From: Bacteroidales bacterium UBA1189
GTDB taxonomy: Bacteria; Bacteroidota; Bacteroidia; Bacteroidales; Bacteroidaceae
Assembly: GCA_002309805.1 (NCBI GenBank)
Contig: DBYJ01000061.1
Location: 75,127-139,126 of the forward strand
Length of the DNA: 64,000 bases
Direction of reading: 5' to 3'
In this document: positions 1 through 8,995 of the stretch, in pieces
Layout of the letters: each line of letters begins with the position of its first letter
How positions within the stretch are numbered: the stretch's first letter is position 1
The notes under the pieces: model-generated
Told to the model about the DNA's origin: nothing
What the model saw: only the letters and a program-made list of their open reading frames with translations
Database searches by the model: none
Position numbers and translations under genes: made by a program

Positions 1-61
1 GGAGGTGGAGGCTGGTGGTAATGAATAGTCAACAGGTCAACAAATCAAAAGAGAAAATAAG
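1..61 (+). other. Left edge: gene tail not resolvable, plus a GTCAAC repeat
   Basis: Only about 20 nt could belong to an upstream gene. Two frames close quickly, with stops at 19-21 and 26-28, so the identity of any upstream product cannot be told. Positions 28-45 hold two GTCAACA units of the repeat family found at eight other loci in this window. The rest is an A-rich leader to the amylase gene. Confidence 0.4.
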
Positions 62-2068
62 ATGAAGACAATGAAAAGTATCGTATGGCTGATGGTGGCG
101 CTGGTGTCGCTGGCAACCTGCAGTAAACCTGACCCCCTCCCCGATGGCGGAGGCGGCGGAGGGAACGACAATCCGTCAAAGCCGGAAGTGACGGTGAACA
201 ACAACACGTCGGGTATCACTTACCAGCTGCTGATATACAGTTTTGCCGACAGCGATGGTGATGGCGTAGGTGACTTCAAGGGTATTCAGAATAAGCTGGA
301 TTATTTGGAGGACTTGGGCGTTACGGCTCTTTGGCTTTCTCCGGCTCATCCCACCAGTTCGTATCATGCCTATGATGTGAACGACTATTATGCGCTGAAT
401 CCCCTGTATGCTGTGGGGCAGAAGACCGCGGAAAAGGCAGAAGCCGATTTCAAGGACCTCTTGGCGGCGGCTCATAAAAAAGGTATTTCCATCTATATGG
501 ACTATGTCCTAAACCATAGCGGAAAGGACAACGCCTGGTTCCAGGAAGCGGTGGCCGATCCTTCCAGCAAGTATCGTGACTACTATTTCTTCAGTTCGAA
601 TCCCTCAGCCGATTACGGGAAGTTCTCCATGCTGAAGGGCACTTCTTATAAATCCAGCGAATGGAAGCAGGTGACTGCCGGCTCGCCGAAACTGACCATT
701 ACGCAGACTACAGAAAGTGTTACCAACGGAAACGACAACTGGAACTTGTATATGTGGCAGGATGGCGCAGGAGATAAAACTGTGAAATTTGTCAAAAAAA
801 GCGACGGTAGCTATTATCTGGTTATGGACATCAGCGGAAAGTGGGGCTTGCTGGTGCGCAAGTATCCCAATTGGAACGCGGGTTCAAAGTTCGGAGCTAA
901 GTCGGGGAATACAACACTCCAGACAGGTTCTCCTTTGGAGTTGGTGGCAGATGGTGCCGACATCTTCTTCACGGGTAACGGCCGCTACAAAATTGAACTC
1001 ACCGACGTCTCCACCGAAACCCTCTATTATATGGGATGTTTCAGCGACTGGATGCCAGACCTGAATTATGGCGATGTCTCCGTGGCAGAAAATAACCCCT
1101 GTTTCCAGGATTTGGCAGCATCAGCAGACAAATGGATTAATTTGGGTGTGGACGGCTTCCGTCTGGATGCTGTGAAGCATATATGTGGCGGTATCGGTTC
1201 GTACAACAATTCGTCCAACCAGACGTTGCTAAAGAAATGGTACGACCATTGCAACGCTACCTACAAGGCTGCCGGCCACAACGATAACATCTTTATGGTG
1301 GCTGAAGCCTGGGATGGTCACGACATTGAGAAACAGTACTACAAGGGCCTTATTTCCTGCTTTGAGTTTGACTTTGGCTACAAGCTGCGCGACGTTATCA
1401 AGAGCGGAAACGCTTCAGGTTTTGCCGGTACCGTCGGAAAGTATGTGTCGGATCATACTGCCCAGCGTGCCGATGCCATAACCTCTTTCTTCTTGAGCAA
1501 CCACGACCAAAACCGTTTCGCTAATGAGATAGGCAGGAATCTGGATAAGCAGAAACTGGCTGCTGCCGTGCTGCTTACGGTACCAGGAAAGCCTTTCATC
1601 TATCAGGGCGAGGAACTGGGCTATTGGGGTTCCAAAGATGGTGGCGATGAATATGTCCGCACACCTATTCTTTGGGATAAAGCTGGGAAACAATGTGCCA
1701 AGAAGGGTGTTAATAATAAGGTGGACAATTCCATGCTAACTGCCGACATCTCCGTGGAGGCCCAACAGGATGACAAGGCCTCTATTCTGAATGTTTACAA
1801 GAAGTTCGCAAAAGCCAGGAATGCCTCTAAAGCCCTTGCAAAAGGCGACCTTAAGGAGGTTTCCTCCAGCAATATCGCCATTGCCATTTGGGAGATGAAC
1901 TACGAAGGAGAGAAAGTGCTTGTGGTGCATAATGTTAGGTCCAATACGGTTACGGTTCCCATTTCTGGTTATTCCACAGAGAACGAACTGGTTTCCAATG
2001 GCTCTATCAGCAAAGCTAACAACGGTATCACCATGGGACCTTATTCTTCAGTTGTTTATAAACAGTAG
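62..2068 (+). CDS. SusG-like outer-membrane alpha-amylase (GH13 lipoprotein)
   Basis: Predicted endo-acting alpha-amylase on the cell surface, cutting alpha-1,4-glucan for a Sus-type importer. The signal peptide ends in a lipobox (LATC, Cys20) followed by a Gly-rich linker, typical of surface-exposed lipoproteins. GH13 region I is DYVLNH near 147-152. The predicted nucleophile is Asp369 (GFRLDAVKH), the acid/base Glu415 (VAEAWD) and the third carboxylate Asp482 (SNHDQN). About 140 residues (roughly 184-322) are inserted in domain B, where SusG carries its CBM58 starch-binding module, so the same arrangement is likely. At 668 aa it is close to SusG. It ends 4 nt before the GH53 gene, so the two are probably co-transcribed. 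SusC/D partners would lie left of the window. Confidence 0.9.
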   Translation: MKTMKSIVWLMVALVSLATCSKPDPLPDGGGGGGNDNPSKPEVTVNNNTSGITYQLLIYSFADSDGDGVGDFKGIQNKLDYLEDLGVTALWLSPAHPTSSYHAYDVNDYYALNPLYAVGQKTAEKAEADFKDLLAAAHKKGISIYMDYVLNHSGKDNAWFQEAVADPSSKYRDYYFFSSNPSADYGKFSMLKGTSYKSSEWKQVTAGSPKLTITQTTESVTNGNDNWNLYMWQDGAGDKTVKFVKKSDGSYYLVMDISGKWGLLVRKYPNWNAGSKFGAKSGNTTLQTGSPLELVADGADIFFTGNGRYKIELTDVSTETLYYMGCFSDWMPDLNYGDVSVAENNPCFQDLAASADKWINLGVDGFRLDAVKHICGGIGSYNNSSNQTLLKKWYDHCNATYKAAGHNDNIFMVAEAWDGHDIEKQYYKGLISCFEFDFGYKLRDVIKSGNASGFAGTVGKYVSDHTAQRADAITSFFLSNHDQNRFANEIGRNLDKQKLAAAVLLTVPGKPFIYQGEELGYWGSKDGGDEYVRTPILWDKAGKQCAKKGVNNKVDNSMLTADISVEAQQDDKASILNVYKKFAKARNASKALAKGDLKEVSSSNIAIAIWEMNYEGEKVLVVHNVRSNTVTVPISGYSTENELVSNGSISKANNGITMGPYSSVVYKQ

Positions 2069-2072
2069 GACG

Positions 2073-3125
2073 ATGCGATACTTTTTTCTCTCTGCGCTGC
2101 TGTTCCTCTGCTGCATGTGTGCTCCGAGCAGTCCGGACAAACCGGAAAAGCCCGTCGAGCCTGCCGACACTATAGAGCAGACCATGCCAACCTTTGCCAA
2201 GGGTGCCGATATCAGTTGGGTGACGGAGATGGAGGCGAAGGGCTATACGTTCTACAACGCTTCTGGTGAGGAGCGCGAATGTACGGTGTTGATGAAGGAA
2301 CTTGGCTTCAATGCAGTCCGTTATCGTGTCTGGGTTAATCCGACGAATGGCTACAACAGCGCTGAGGATGTCCTGAAAAAAGCCCTCCGCGCCCAAGCGC
2401 TTGGCATGAGCATCATGATTGACTTCCATTATAGCGATACGTGGGCTGACCCGGGAAAACAGATTATCCCTGCGGCATGGAAGGACTACGACCTCGCCCA
2501 GATGACGGCAGCTGTGACGAAGCATACTACCGAAACCCTCCAATTGCTGAAGGACAAAGGCGTCGACGTCACATGGGTACAGGTGGGCAACGAGGTAAAC
2601 ACAGGTATGCTGTGGGAAGTAGGGCGTGTGAGCAATAGCAACTCCATGAACTTCATCCGCTTGCTGAATGCCGGTTACGAGGCCGTTAAGGCCGTCTATC
2701 CGAAGGCATTGGTCATCCTCCATCATAGCAACGGTCACAAGTACGACGAGAATCAATGGTTCTATGACCTTATGAAGCAGGGTGGAGCAAAGTACGATGT
2801 GATGGGTTTCTCGCTTTATCCTTCCTATTGGTCGAACGGCGGCTACCCCGACTGGAAGCCGGCCACGCAGTCCTTTGTAAACAACCTTAGTCTTTATCAC
2901 GACCGCTACGGCCTTCCATCGATGTTGGTCGAGGTGGGCATGCCTGCCGCTGAACCCGAAACTGCCAAGGAGATGCTGACGTGGCTTTTCGGGAAGACGA
3001 AAGACCTCAGCTACTTCGGCGGTATCTTCTACTGGGAGCCGGAGAGCGAGAGGTCGCGAAACGGCTACGACTATGGCGCTTTTGCTAATGGCCGCCCCAC
3101 CGTTGCCCTTGATCCATTCAAATGA
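2073..3125 (+). CDS. Arabinogalactan endo-beta-1,4-galactanase (GH53 lipoprotein)
   Basis: Predicted to hydrolyse beta-1,4-galactan, the side chain of pectin and type I arabinogalactan. The start at 2073 was chosen because it begins a signal peptide (MRYFFLSALL) with Cys13, Cys14 and Cys16 as lipidation candidates; the open frame continues upstream only inside the amylase gene. GH53 signatures are GNEVNTG with acid/base Glu174 and LVEVGMP with nucleophile Glu287; the motif IDFHYSDTWADPGKQ around 116-130 is also characteristic. The length of 350 aa fits a single catalytic domain. It sits 4 nt after a starch amylase and before another GH13, an odd pairing since its substrate is not starch. Confidence 0.92.
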   Translation: MRYFFLSALLFLCCMCAPSSPDKPEKPVEPADTIEQTMPTFAKGADISWVTEMEAKGYTFYNASGEERECTVLMKELGFNAVRYRVWVNPTNGYNSAEDVLKKALRAQALGMSIMIDFHYSDTWADPGKQIIPAAWKDYDLAQMTAAVTKHTTETLQLLKDKGVDVTWVQVGNEVNTGMLWEVGRVSNSNSMNFIRLLNAGYEAVKAVYPKALVILHHSNGHKYDENQWFYDLMKQGGAKYDVMGFSLYPSYWSNGGYPDWKPATQSFVNNLSLYHDRYGLPSMLVEVGMPAAEPETAKEMLTWLFGKTKDLSYFGGIFYWEPESERSRNGYDYGAFANGRPTVALDPFK

Positions 3126-3165
3126 AAAACTATAATCCCTAATACCTAATTTTCTACTTGTAAAA

Positions 3166-4470
3166 ATGAAACGATTCAGCTACATTCTCCTCATCCTTGC
3201 TGCATTGATGGTCTCGTGCGGCGGAAAAAAGAAAGTCCAGGAACCCGAACCCTATCAGCCCGATTGGCATAGCGGCGTAGTCTATGAGATGAACGTCCGC
3301 CAGTACACCCCCGAGGGAACCTTCGATGCTGCCCGCAAACAGCTGCCCCGCTTGCGCGATTTGGGCGTCGATATCGTATGGCTTATGCCCATTCATCCCA
3401 TCGGTGAGAAGGGGCGCAAAGGTACGCTTGGCAGCTACTATGCCCCACGGAACTACAAAGAGGTGAACCCCGAGTTTGGCACGATGGAAGATTTCGATGC
3501 CTTTTTGGCTGACGCTCACAAGCTGGGTATGCACGTCATCCTCGACTGGGTGGCCAACCACACCTCGCCTGATGCTGTCTGGATTGACGAGCATTTGAAG
3601 GACTGGTATCTGTTGGACGAGAAGGGCAATCCTGTCGTACAGTATGATTGGACGGATATCGCTCCGCTCGACTGGGAAAATCATCCTGCCGACATGTGTG
3701 CCGCTATGGAAGATGCCATGCGCTTCTGGTTGGAGCGGGGTGTTGATGGCTTCCGCTGCGACGTCGCTCATCAGATTCCGGTAGCCTTCTGGAAACCCGT
3801 CTTCGACCGCTTCCGTGAGGACTTCCCCGATACCTATTATCTGGCTGAGGGTGAACGTCCCGATTTGCACGAAGCTTTCGATGCTTCGTATGCTTGGGAA
3901 CTCCACCACCTGATGAACGATGTGGCGCAGGGCAAAAAGGCTGCAAAGGTGATTGCTGCCTATCTGCTGAAGGACGATTCTATTGCAAAGACAGTTCCCG
4001 GCCACTATTGGCGTCTTACCTTTACCAGCAATCACGACGAGAACAGTTGGGCCGGTACCGAAATGGAGCGCATGGGCGAATATCACCGCCTGTTGGGCAT
4101 GCTTACATTCTTCATGCCTCATGGTCAGCCGCTCATCTATACCGGTCAGGAAGTGGGCTTCAACCATCGCTTTGAGTTCTTCGAAAAAGACGAGAGCCCC
4201 GATTGGACTTCGAATACGAACGAAAACTACACGGATTTCTATACCTTCCTCTCCCAAATCCGTCATACTCATCCGGCTTTGGCCCCTGAGGCTCCCTTTG
4301 AGCTTATCCCTATTGACAACGACAGCTGTCTGGCCTTCCGCCGTATGGCAGGGACGGATACGGTCAGCGTCTTTGCCAACCTCTCCCATAGCCCTGTCAC
4401 TTTTGAAGGTGACGAAATTCCGCCCACGAACGGCGTCATCAATTTCTCTAACGAGGACCCGAACTTGTAA
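3166..4470 (+). CDS. GH13 alpha-amylase family lipoprotein
   Basis: Predicted alpha-glucan hydrolase attached to a membrane by lipid. The signal peptide ends LMVSC (Cys18). The GH13 regions are complete: DWVANH (127-132), GFRCDVAHQ with nucleophile Asp199, YLAEGER with acid/base Glu228, and SNHDEN with Asp291. At 434 aa it is a compact enzyme without the domain B insertion of the first amylase, so it probably acts on shorter maltooligosaccharides; that is inference. It follows the GH53 gene after 40 nt and is closed by a strong hairpin at 4505-4539, making it the last gene of this locus. Confidence 0.88.
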   Translation: MKRFSYILLILAALMVSCGGKKKVQEPEPYQPDWHSGVVYEMNVRQYTPEGTFDAARKQLPRLRDLGVDIVWLMPIHPIGEKGRKGTLGSYYAPRNYKEVNPEFGTMEDFDAFLADAHKLGMHVILDWVANHTSPDAVWIDEHLKDWYLLDEKGNPVVQYDWTDIAPLDWENHPADMCAAMEDAMRFWLERGVDGFRCDVAHQIPVAFWKPVFDRFREDFPDTYYLAEGERPDLHEAFDASYAWELHHLMNDVAQGKKAAKVIAAYLLKDDSIAKTVPGHYWRLTFTSNHDENSWAGTEMERMGEYHRLLGMLTFFMPHGQPLIYTGQEVGFNHRFEFFEKDESPDWTSNTNENYTDFYTFLSQIRHTHPALAPEAPFELIPIDNDSCLAFRRMAGTDTVSVFANLSHSPVTFEGDEIPPTNGVINFSNEDPNL

Positions 4471-4504
4471 AACTCTCATTTTATCAGGTTTTCGTTCGGC
4501 TTGA

Positions 4505-4539
4505 CCTGTCTGAAACGGACTCTTCCCGTTTCAGACAGG
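4505..4539 (+). terminator. Hairpin terminator after the amylase locus
   Basis: A perfect 14-bp stem (CCTGTCTGAAACGG and its complement) with a 7-nt loop is followed by a T-rich stretch. It separates the polysaccharide genes from the purB promoter. Confidence 0.8.
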
Positions 4540-4566
4540 ATCTTTCTCGGAAAAAATGCAAAATAA

Positions 4567-4598
4567 TTTGCTTTTTCGCTTGGTTCGTCTTACCTTTG
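4567..4598 (+). promoter_or_regulatory. Bacteroidota-type promoter of purB
   Basis: TTTG at 4567-4570, a 20-nt spacer and TACCTTTG at 4591-4598 match the -33/-7 consensus of this phylum. The predicted transcript starts about 40 nt before the purB ATG. Confidence 0.75.
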
Positions 4599-4645
4599 CA
4601 GCCGATTTTCAATAATAGGATAACGAAGACTATCACAAAACAGCC

Positions 4646-5971
4646 ATGACACTAAATGAGCTTACGGCCATATCGCCTATTGACGGACGATACAGAGCCA
4701 AGACCGACCGCCTGAGCCTCTATTTTTCGGAATACGCCCTTATCCGTTACCGCGTCCGCGTGGAGTGTGAGTATTTCGTGGCGCTGATGGCACAGATGCA
4801 TCCGGAGCTGACGTTTGACGTCACCCCCATCTGGCAGCAGTTCACGGAGGACGACGCCCGTCGGGTCAAGGAATTTGAGTCCGTTACGAATCACGATGTC
4901 AAGGCGGTGGAGTATTTTCTGAAGGAATGCTTCGATCAGCATCCTGAATGGGTGCCCTACAAGGAGTTTATCCATTTTGGACTGACATCGCAGGACATCA
5001 ACAACACGTCCGTTCCTCTCTCCGTGAAAGAAGCTCTTGCGGAAGTCTTTTATCCTTTATTGGAGGAGCTCATCGGCCAGCTTGAGACGTATGCAGAGCA
5101 ATGGAAGGATATTCCCATGCTGGCCCGCACGCATGGACAGCCTGCTTCGCCCACCCGTTTGGGAAAGGAGATTAAGGTGTTTGCTTATAGGCTTCGTCAG
5201 CAGTTGGACGTGCTGAAGACGTTGCCCATCACGGCCAAGTTCGGCGGGGCGACGGGTAACTTCAACGCCCATCACGTGGCCTACCCTGATGTCGATTGGG
5301 TGGCTTTTGCTAATCGTTTTGTCCGCGAGTCGCTTGGGCTTCAGCGTGAGCAATATACAACGCAGATTTCCAACTACGATTTCCTCGGCGCCATCTTCGA
5401 TGCCATGAAACGCATCAATACCATCATGATAGACATGAACCGCGATTTCTGGCAATATATTTCGATGGATTACTTCAAGCAGCAGATTAAGGCTGGTGAG
5501 GTGGGCTCTAGTGCTATGCCTCACAAGGTGAACCCCATCGACTTCGAGAACGCCGAGGGCAATCTGGGTGTGGCGAATGCCATTCTGGAACATCTGGCTA
5601 CAAAACTGCCCGTGTCCCGCCTGCAACGCGACCTTACCGATTCTACCGTGCTGCGTAATGTGGGCGTTCCTTTCGGCCACATCGTCATTGCCGTCCAGAG
5701 CTCGCTTAAAGGTTTGCATAAGCTTATTCTTAATGAGGAAGCAATACATCGTGACCTCGATGGTCAATGGAATGTGGTAGCTGAGGCCGTGCAGACCATT
5801 CTGCGCCGCGAAGGTTATCCCCATCCTTACGAAACCCTCAAGGCGCTCACCCGCACGAATAGTCGCGTGACCGAGGAATCCATGCATGCCTTTATTGAAA
5901 CGCTGGAGGTTTCCGAAACCGTGAAGGCCGAGCTCCTTCGCATCACTCCCGACAATTATACGGGCATATAA
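4646..5971 (+). CDS. purB: Adenylosuccinate lyase
   Basis: Cytoplasmic enzyme of purine synthesis that releases fumarate from SAICAR and from adenylosuccinate. The N-terminus (LTAISPIDGRY) and the length of 441 aa match the E. coli-type PurB rather than the shorter Bacillus type. The fumarase/aspartase signature is present as GSSAMPHKVNP. It has its own promoter and is followed after 72 nt by the rluB-type gene on the same strand. Confidence 0.96.
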   Translation: MTLNELTAISPIDGRYRAKTDRLSLYFSEYALIRYRVRVECEYFVALMAQMHPELTFDVTPIWQQFTEDDARRVKEFESVTNHDVKAVEYFLKECFDQHPEWVPYKEFIHFGLTSQDINNTSVPLSVKEALAEVFYPLLEELIGQLETYAEQWKDIPMLARTHGQPASPTRLGKEIKVFAYRLRQQLDVLKTLPITAKFGGATGNFNAHHVAYPDVDWVAFANRFVRESLGLQREQYTTQISNYDFLGAIFDAMKRINTIMIDMNRDFWQYISMDYFKQQIKAGEVGSSAMPHKVNPIDFENAEGNLGVANAILEHLATKLPVSRLQRDLTDSTVLRNVGVPFGHIVIAVQSSLKGLHKLILNEEAIHRDLDGQWNVVAEAVQTILRREGYPHPYETLKALTRTNSRVTEESMHAFIETLEVSETVKAELLRITPDNYTGI

Positions 5972-6043
5972 TTCATCATTAACTTAACAACAAACGAAGG
6001 CCGTGAGGCCCCGAAATTAATAACGTAAAAACAAACAACAACA

Positions 6044-7462
6044 ATGTCAACAGAAGAAGAAAAGACCTTCATTGAAAACGCATCCAATAATGCTCCTGAA
6101 GGCAGCGCCGAAGGCGAACAGCAACCCGAACGTCGTCCCCGCTTCACTCGTGCAACTGGCGATGAACGCCAGCCCCGTCCCCGTTTCACCCGCGAGGGTG
6201 GCGCACCCCGTTACCAGAGGGTAGAACGCCCTCAGCGTCCCTATCAGCCACGCCCCTATGGCGAAGGCCAGCGTCCTTATGGCGAGGGCCAGCAGCGTCC
6301 TTATGGCGAACGCCCGCAACGTTTCTATCAGAACGAAGGACAGCATCCTTATGGTGAGAATCAGCGTCCCTATCAGGGCGAGCCGCGTCCTTATCGTGAA
6401 CGTCGTCCCTATCAAGGCGAAGGCCAGCGCCCCTATGGTGAAGGCCGTCCTTATGGCGAGGGTCAGCAGCGTTCTTACGACCGCCCACAGCGTCCTTATC
6501 AGCCTCGCTACAACCGTGATGACTATGCACAACGTCCGCAGCGTCCCTACCAGCCTCGTTATGAACAGGGCAATAGTTGGGAAAGTCAGCCCGATGAGGG
6601 CAACCGCATGCCCCGTCGTCCCTACGGCGGCGACAATTATCGTCCCCAGGGATTCAGAGGCCCGAAGAAGAAAGCCGGCTACAGCGAGAAGTACAATAAG
6701 AAAAAGCAGATTCACTATACGGAAGAGTACGTTGATCCCAACGAGCCCATCCGTCTGAACAAATACCTTGCCAATGCAGGCGTCTGCTCACGTCGCGAAG
6801 CCGATGAGTTCATGGCTGCGGGTGTGGTTACCGTTAATGGTCAGGTTGTCACGGAGCTCGGCACCAAGGTGAAGCGTGGCGACGAAGTCCGTTTCCACGA
6901 TCAGCTCGTCAGCATCGAGCGCAAGATCTACATCCTGCTCAACAAGCCGAAGGATTGCGTTACTACCGTCGATGATCCGCAGGAGCGCAAGACTGTCATG
7001 GACTATGTGAAGGGTGCTTGCAAGGAGCGCATCTATCCTGTCGGCCGTCTTGACCGCAATACCACGGGCGTGCTTCTGCTCACCAACGATGGTGAGATGG
7101 CTTCGAAGCTCACGCACCCCAGCTTTATGAAGAAGAAGGTGTATCATGCCCGTCTTGACAAGGCCATTCCCGTCGAGGATTTGGAGAAGCTGCTGAACGG
7201 TATTGAGTTGGAGGATGGCGTCATCCGTTGCGATGCTGTCAGCTACACCCAGACCGATACCGACCACACGCAGGTGGGTCTTGAAATCCACTCTGGTCGC
7301 AACCGTATCGTGCGCCGCATGTTCGAAGCTCTCGGCTATCATGTCGTCCGTCTTGATCGCACGCAGTTCGCTGGCCTGACGAAGAAGAACCTGCGTCGTG
7401 GCGATTGGCGCTTCCTTACCGAGAAGGAAGTCAACATGCTCCGCATGGGTGCCTACGAATAA
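6044..7462 (+). CDS. rluB: 23S rRNA pseudouridine synthase, RluB type, with long repetitive head
   Basis: Predicted to convert a uridine of 23S rRNA helix 89 to pseudouridine. The enzyme proper starts near residue 228 with an S4 RNA-binding domain (IRLNKYLANAGVCSRREAD) and continues with the RsuA/RluB catalytic core, whose Asp lies in PVGRLDRNTTG. The first ~225 residues are a disordered, strongly basic extension made of irregular copies of RPYGEGQ and QRPYQPR. Such Arg/Tyr/Gly/Pro heads occur in Bacteroidota RluB homologues; an RNA-contacting role is inference. Copy number probably varies between strains because the DNA is itself repetitive. It lies 31 nt before asnS. Confidence 0.92.
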   Translation: MSTEEEKTFIENASNNAPEGSAEGEQQPERRPRFTRATGDERQPRPRFTREGGAPRYQRVERPQRPYQPRPYGEGQRPYGEGQQRPYGERPQRFYQNEGQHPYGENQRPYQGEPRPYRERRPYQGEGQRPYGEGRPYGEGQQRSYDRPQRPYQPRYNRDDYAQRPQRPYQPRYEQGNSWESQPDEGNRMPRRPYGGDNYRPQGFRGPKKKAGYSEKYNKKKQIHYTEEYVDPNEPIRLNKYLANAGVCSRREADEFMAAGVVTVNGQVVTELGTKVKRGDEVRFHDQLVSIERKIYILLNKPKDCVTTVDDPQERKTVMDYVKGACKERIYPVGRLDRNTTGVLLLTNDGEMASKLTHPSFMKKKVYHARLDKAIPVEDLEKLLNGIELEDGVIRCDAVSYTQTDTDHTQVGLEIHSGRNRIVRRMFEALGYHVVRLDRTQFAGLTKKNLRRGDWRFLTEKEVNMLRMGAYE

Positions 7463-7493
7463 ATGAAGAATGATAAATGATGAATAAAGAGCT

Positions 7494-8888
7494 ATGAAAC
7501 GTACAAAGATATCTGACCTGCTGAAGTCGCCCGCTTTTGGCACAACGGTCACGGTAATGGGTTGGGTGCGCACGCGCCGCGGTAGCAAGGCTGTCAGCTT
7601 TATCGCCCTCAACGACGGTTCCACCATCAACAACATCCAGATTGTGGCTGACCTCGCCAAATTCGACGAAGAACTGATGAAGGACATTACTACTGGCGCA
7701 TGCCTTAGTGTTGAAGGCCTGCTGGTGGAGAGCGTTGGCTCTGGTCAGTCGGCTGAGATTCAGGCTACCCGCATCGATGTCCTTGGCACTTGCGACAACA
7801 CCTATCCCTTGCAGAAGAAGGGTCACTCCATGGAGTTCCTCCGCGAGGTGGCTCACTTGCGTCCGCGTACCAACACGTTTGGCGCCGTCTTCCGCATCCG
7901 TCACCACATGGCGATGGCCATCCATACCTTCTTCCATGAGAAGGGATTCTATTATTTCCACGCTCCCCTTATTACCGCCAGCGATTGTGAAGGCGCCGGA
8001 CAGATGTTCCAGGTGACGACGATGAATCTCTACGACCTGAAGAAGAACGAGGACGGCAGTATCGATTACTCCGACGACTTCTTCGGTCGCCAGACCAGCC
8101 TTACCGTCAGCGGACAGCTGGAGGGCGAACTTGCTGCTACGGCTCTGGGTGCCATCTATACTTTCGGCCCCACCTTCCGCGCCGAGAACAGCAACACCCC
8201 GCGCCACCTTGCCGAGTTCTGGATGATTGAGCCTGAGATGGCCTTCTACGACCTTGACGACCTTACCGAACTAGAGGAAGAGTTTATCAAGTATTGCGTT
8301 CGCTGGGCCCTCGACCATTGTGCTGACGACCTCTCCTTCCTGAATAAGATGGTTGACCCGGGTTTGCTGGAGCGTCTGAACCACGTGGTGGAGACTCCGT
8401 TTGTCCGCCTTCCCTATACCGAGGGCATCCGCATTCTTGAGGAGGCCATCAAGGGTGGACACAAGTTTGAGTTCCCCGTCTATTGGGGCTGCGACCTTGC
8501 CTCCGAGCATGAGCGCTTTCTGGTGGAGCACCACTTCAAGGCGCCCGTCATCATGACCGACTATCCGAAAGAAATCAAGGCCTTCTACATGAAGCAGAAT
8601 GCCGACGGCAAGACCGTTCAGGGTACCGACGTTCTTTTCCCGCAGATTGGCGAAATCATCGGCGGTAGCGTTCGTGAGGAGAACTACGACAAGCTGATGG
8701 CCCGTATCGAAGAGCTCCACATCCCCATGAAGGACATGTGGTGGTATCTCGACACGCGTCGCTACGGCACTTGCCCGCACGCTGGCTTCGGCCTCGGCTT
8801 CGAGCGTCTGCTCCTCTTCGTTACCGGCATGCAGAACATCCGCGACGTCATCCCCTTCCCCCGCACTCCGGGCAACGCCTCGTTCTAA
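7494..8888 (+). CDS. asnS: Asparaginyl-tRNA synthetase
   Basis: Class II aminoacyl-tRNA synthetase charging tRNA-Asn, cytoplasmic. An N-terminal OB-fold anticodon-binding domain (VMGWVRTRRGSK onward) precedes the catalytic domain. Motif 2 is visible around FRAENSNTPRHLAEFWM and motif 3 around GFGLGFERLLLF, ending with IPFPRTPG. At 464 aa it is the usual size. It is probably co-transcribed with the rluB-type gene and is closed by a terminator at 8925-8959. Confidence 0.97.
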   Translation: MKRTKISDLLKSPAFGTTVTVMGWVRTRRGSKAVSFIALNDGSTINNIQIVADLAKFDEELMKDITTGACLSVEGLLVESVGSGQSAEIQATRIDVLGTCDNTYPLQKKGHSMEFLREVAHLRPRTNTFGAVFRIRHHMAMAIHTFFHEKGFYYFHAPLITASDCEGAGQMFQVTTMNLYDLKKNEDGSIDYSDDFFGRQTSLTVSGQLEGELAATALGAIYTFGPTFRAENSNTPRHLAEFWMIEPEMAFYDLDDLTELEEEFIKYCVRWALDHCADDLSFLNKMVDPGLLERLNHVVETPFVRLPYTEGIRILEEAIKGGHKFEFPVYWGCDLASEHERFLVEHHFKAPVIMTDYPKEIKAFYMKQNADGKTVQGTDVLFPQIGEIIGGSVREENYDKLMARIEELHIPMKDMWWYLDTRRYGTCPHAGFGLGFERLLLFVTGMQNIRDVIPFPRTPGNASF

Positions 8889-8924
8889 GGCATATTGACA
8901 TTCTATTCTCCTTTTGGAGTGAAG

Positions 8925-8959
8925 CGTTTAGGGGTTTTCGGACTTCTAAACGTTTTTTT
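8925..8959 (+). terminator. Intrinsic terminator after asnS
   Basis: Stem CGTTTAG/CTAAACG (8925-8931 and 8946-8952) is followed at once by seven T residues. Confidence 0.85.
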
Positions 8960-8995
8960 ATATAGCAGTAAAAAAATAATTAATCCAAAAACAAT

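Noticed and set aside
3154..4479. Long open frame antisense to the second amylase (441 codons)
   Set aside because: It mirrors the codon pattern of a well-supported GH13 gene and its translation resembles no family.
6047..6715. Antisense frame across the RPYGEGQ repeats
   Set aside because: Its repetitive Thr/Ala/Ile sequence is just the complement of the repeat codons.
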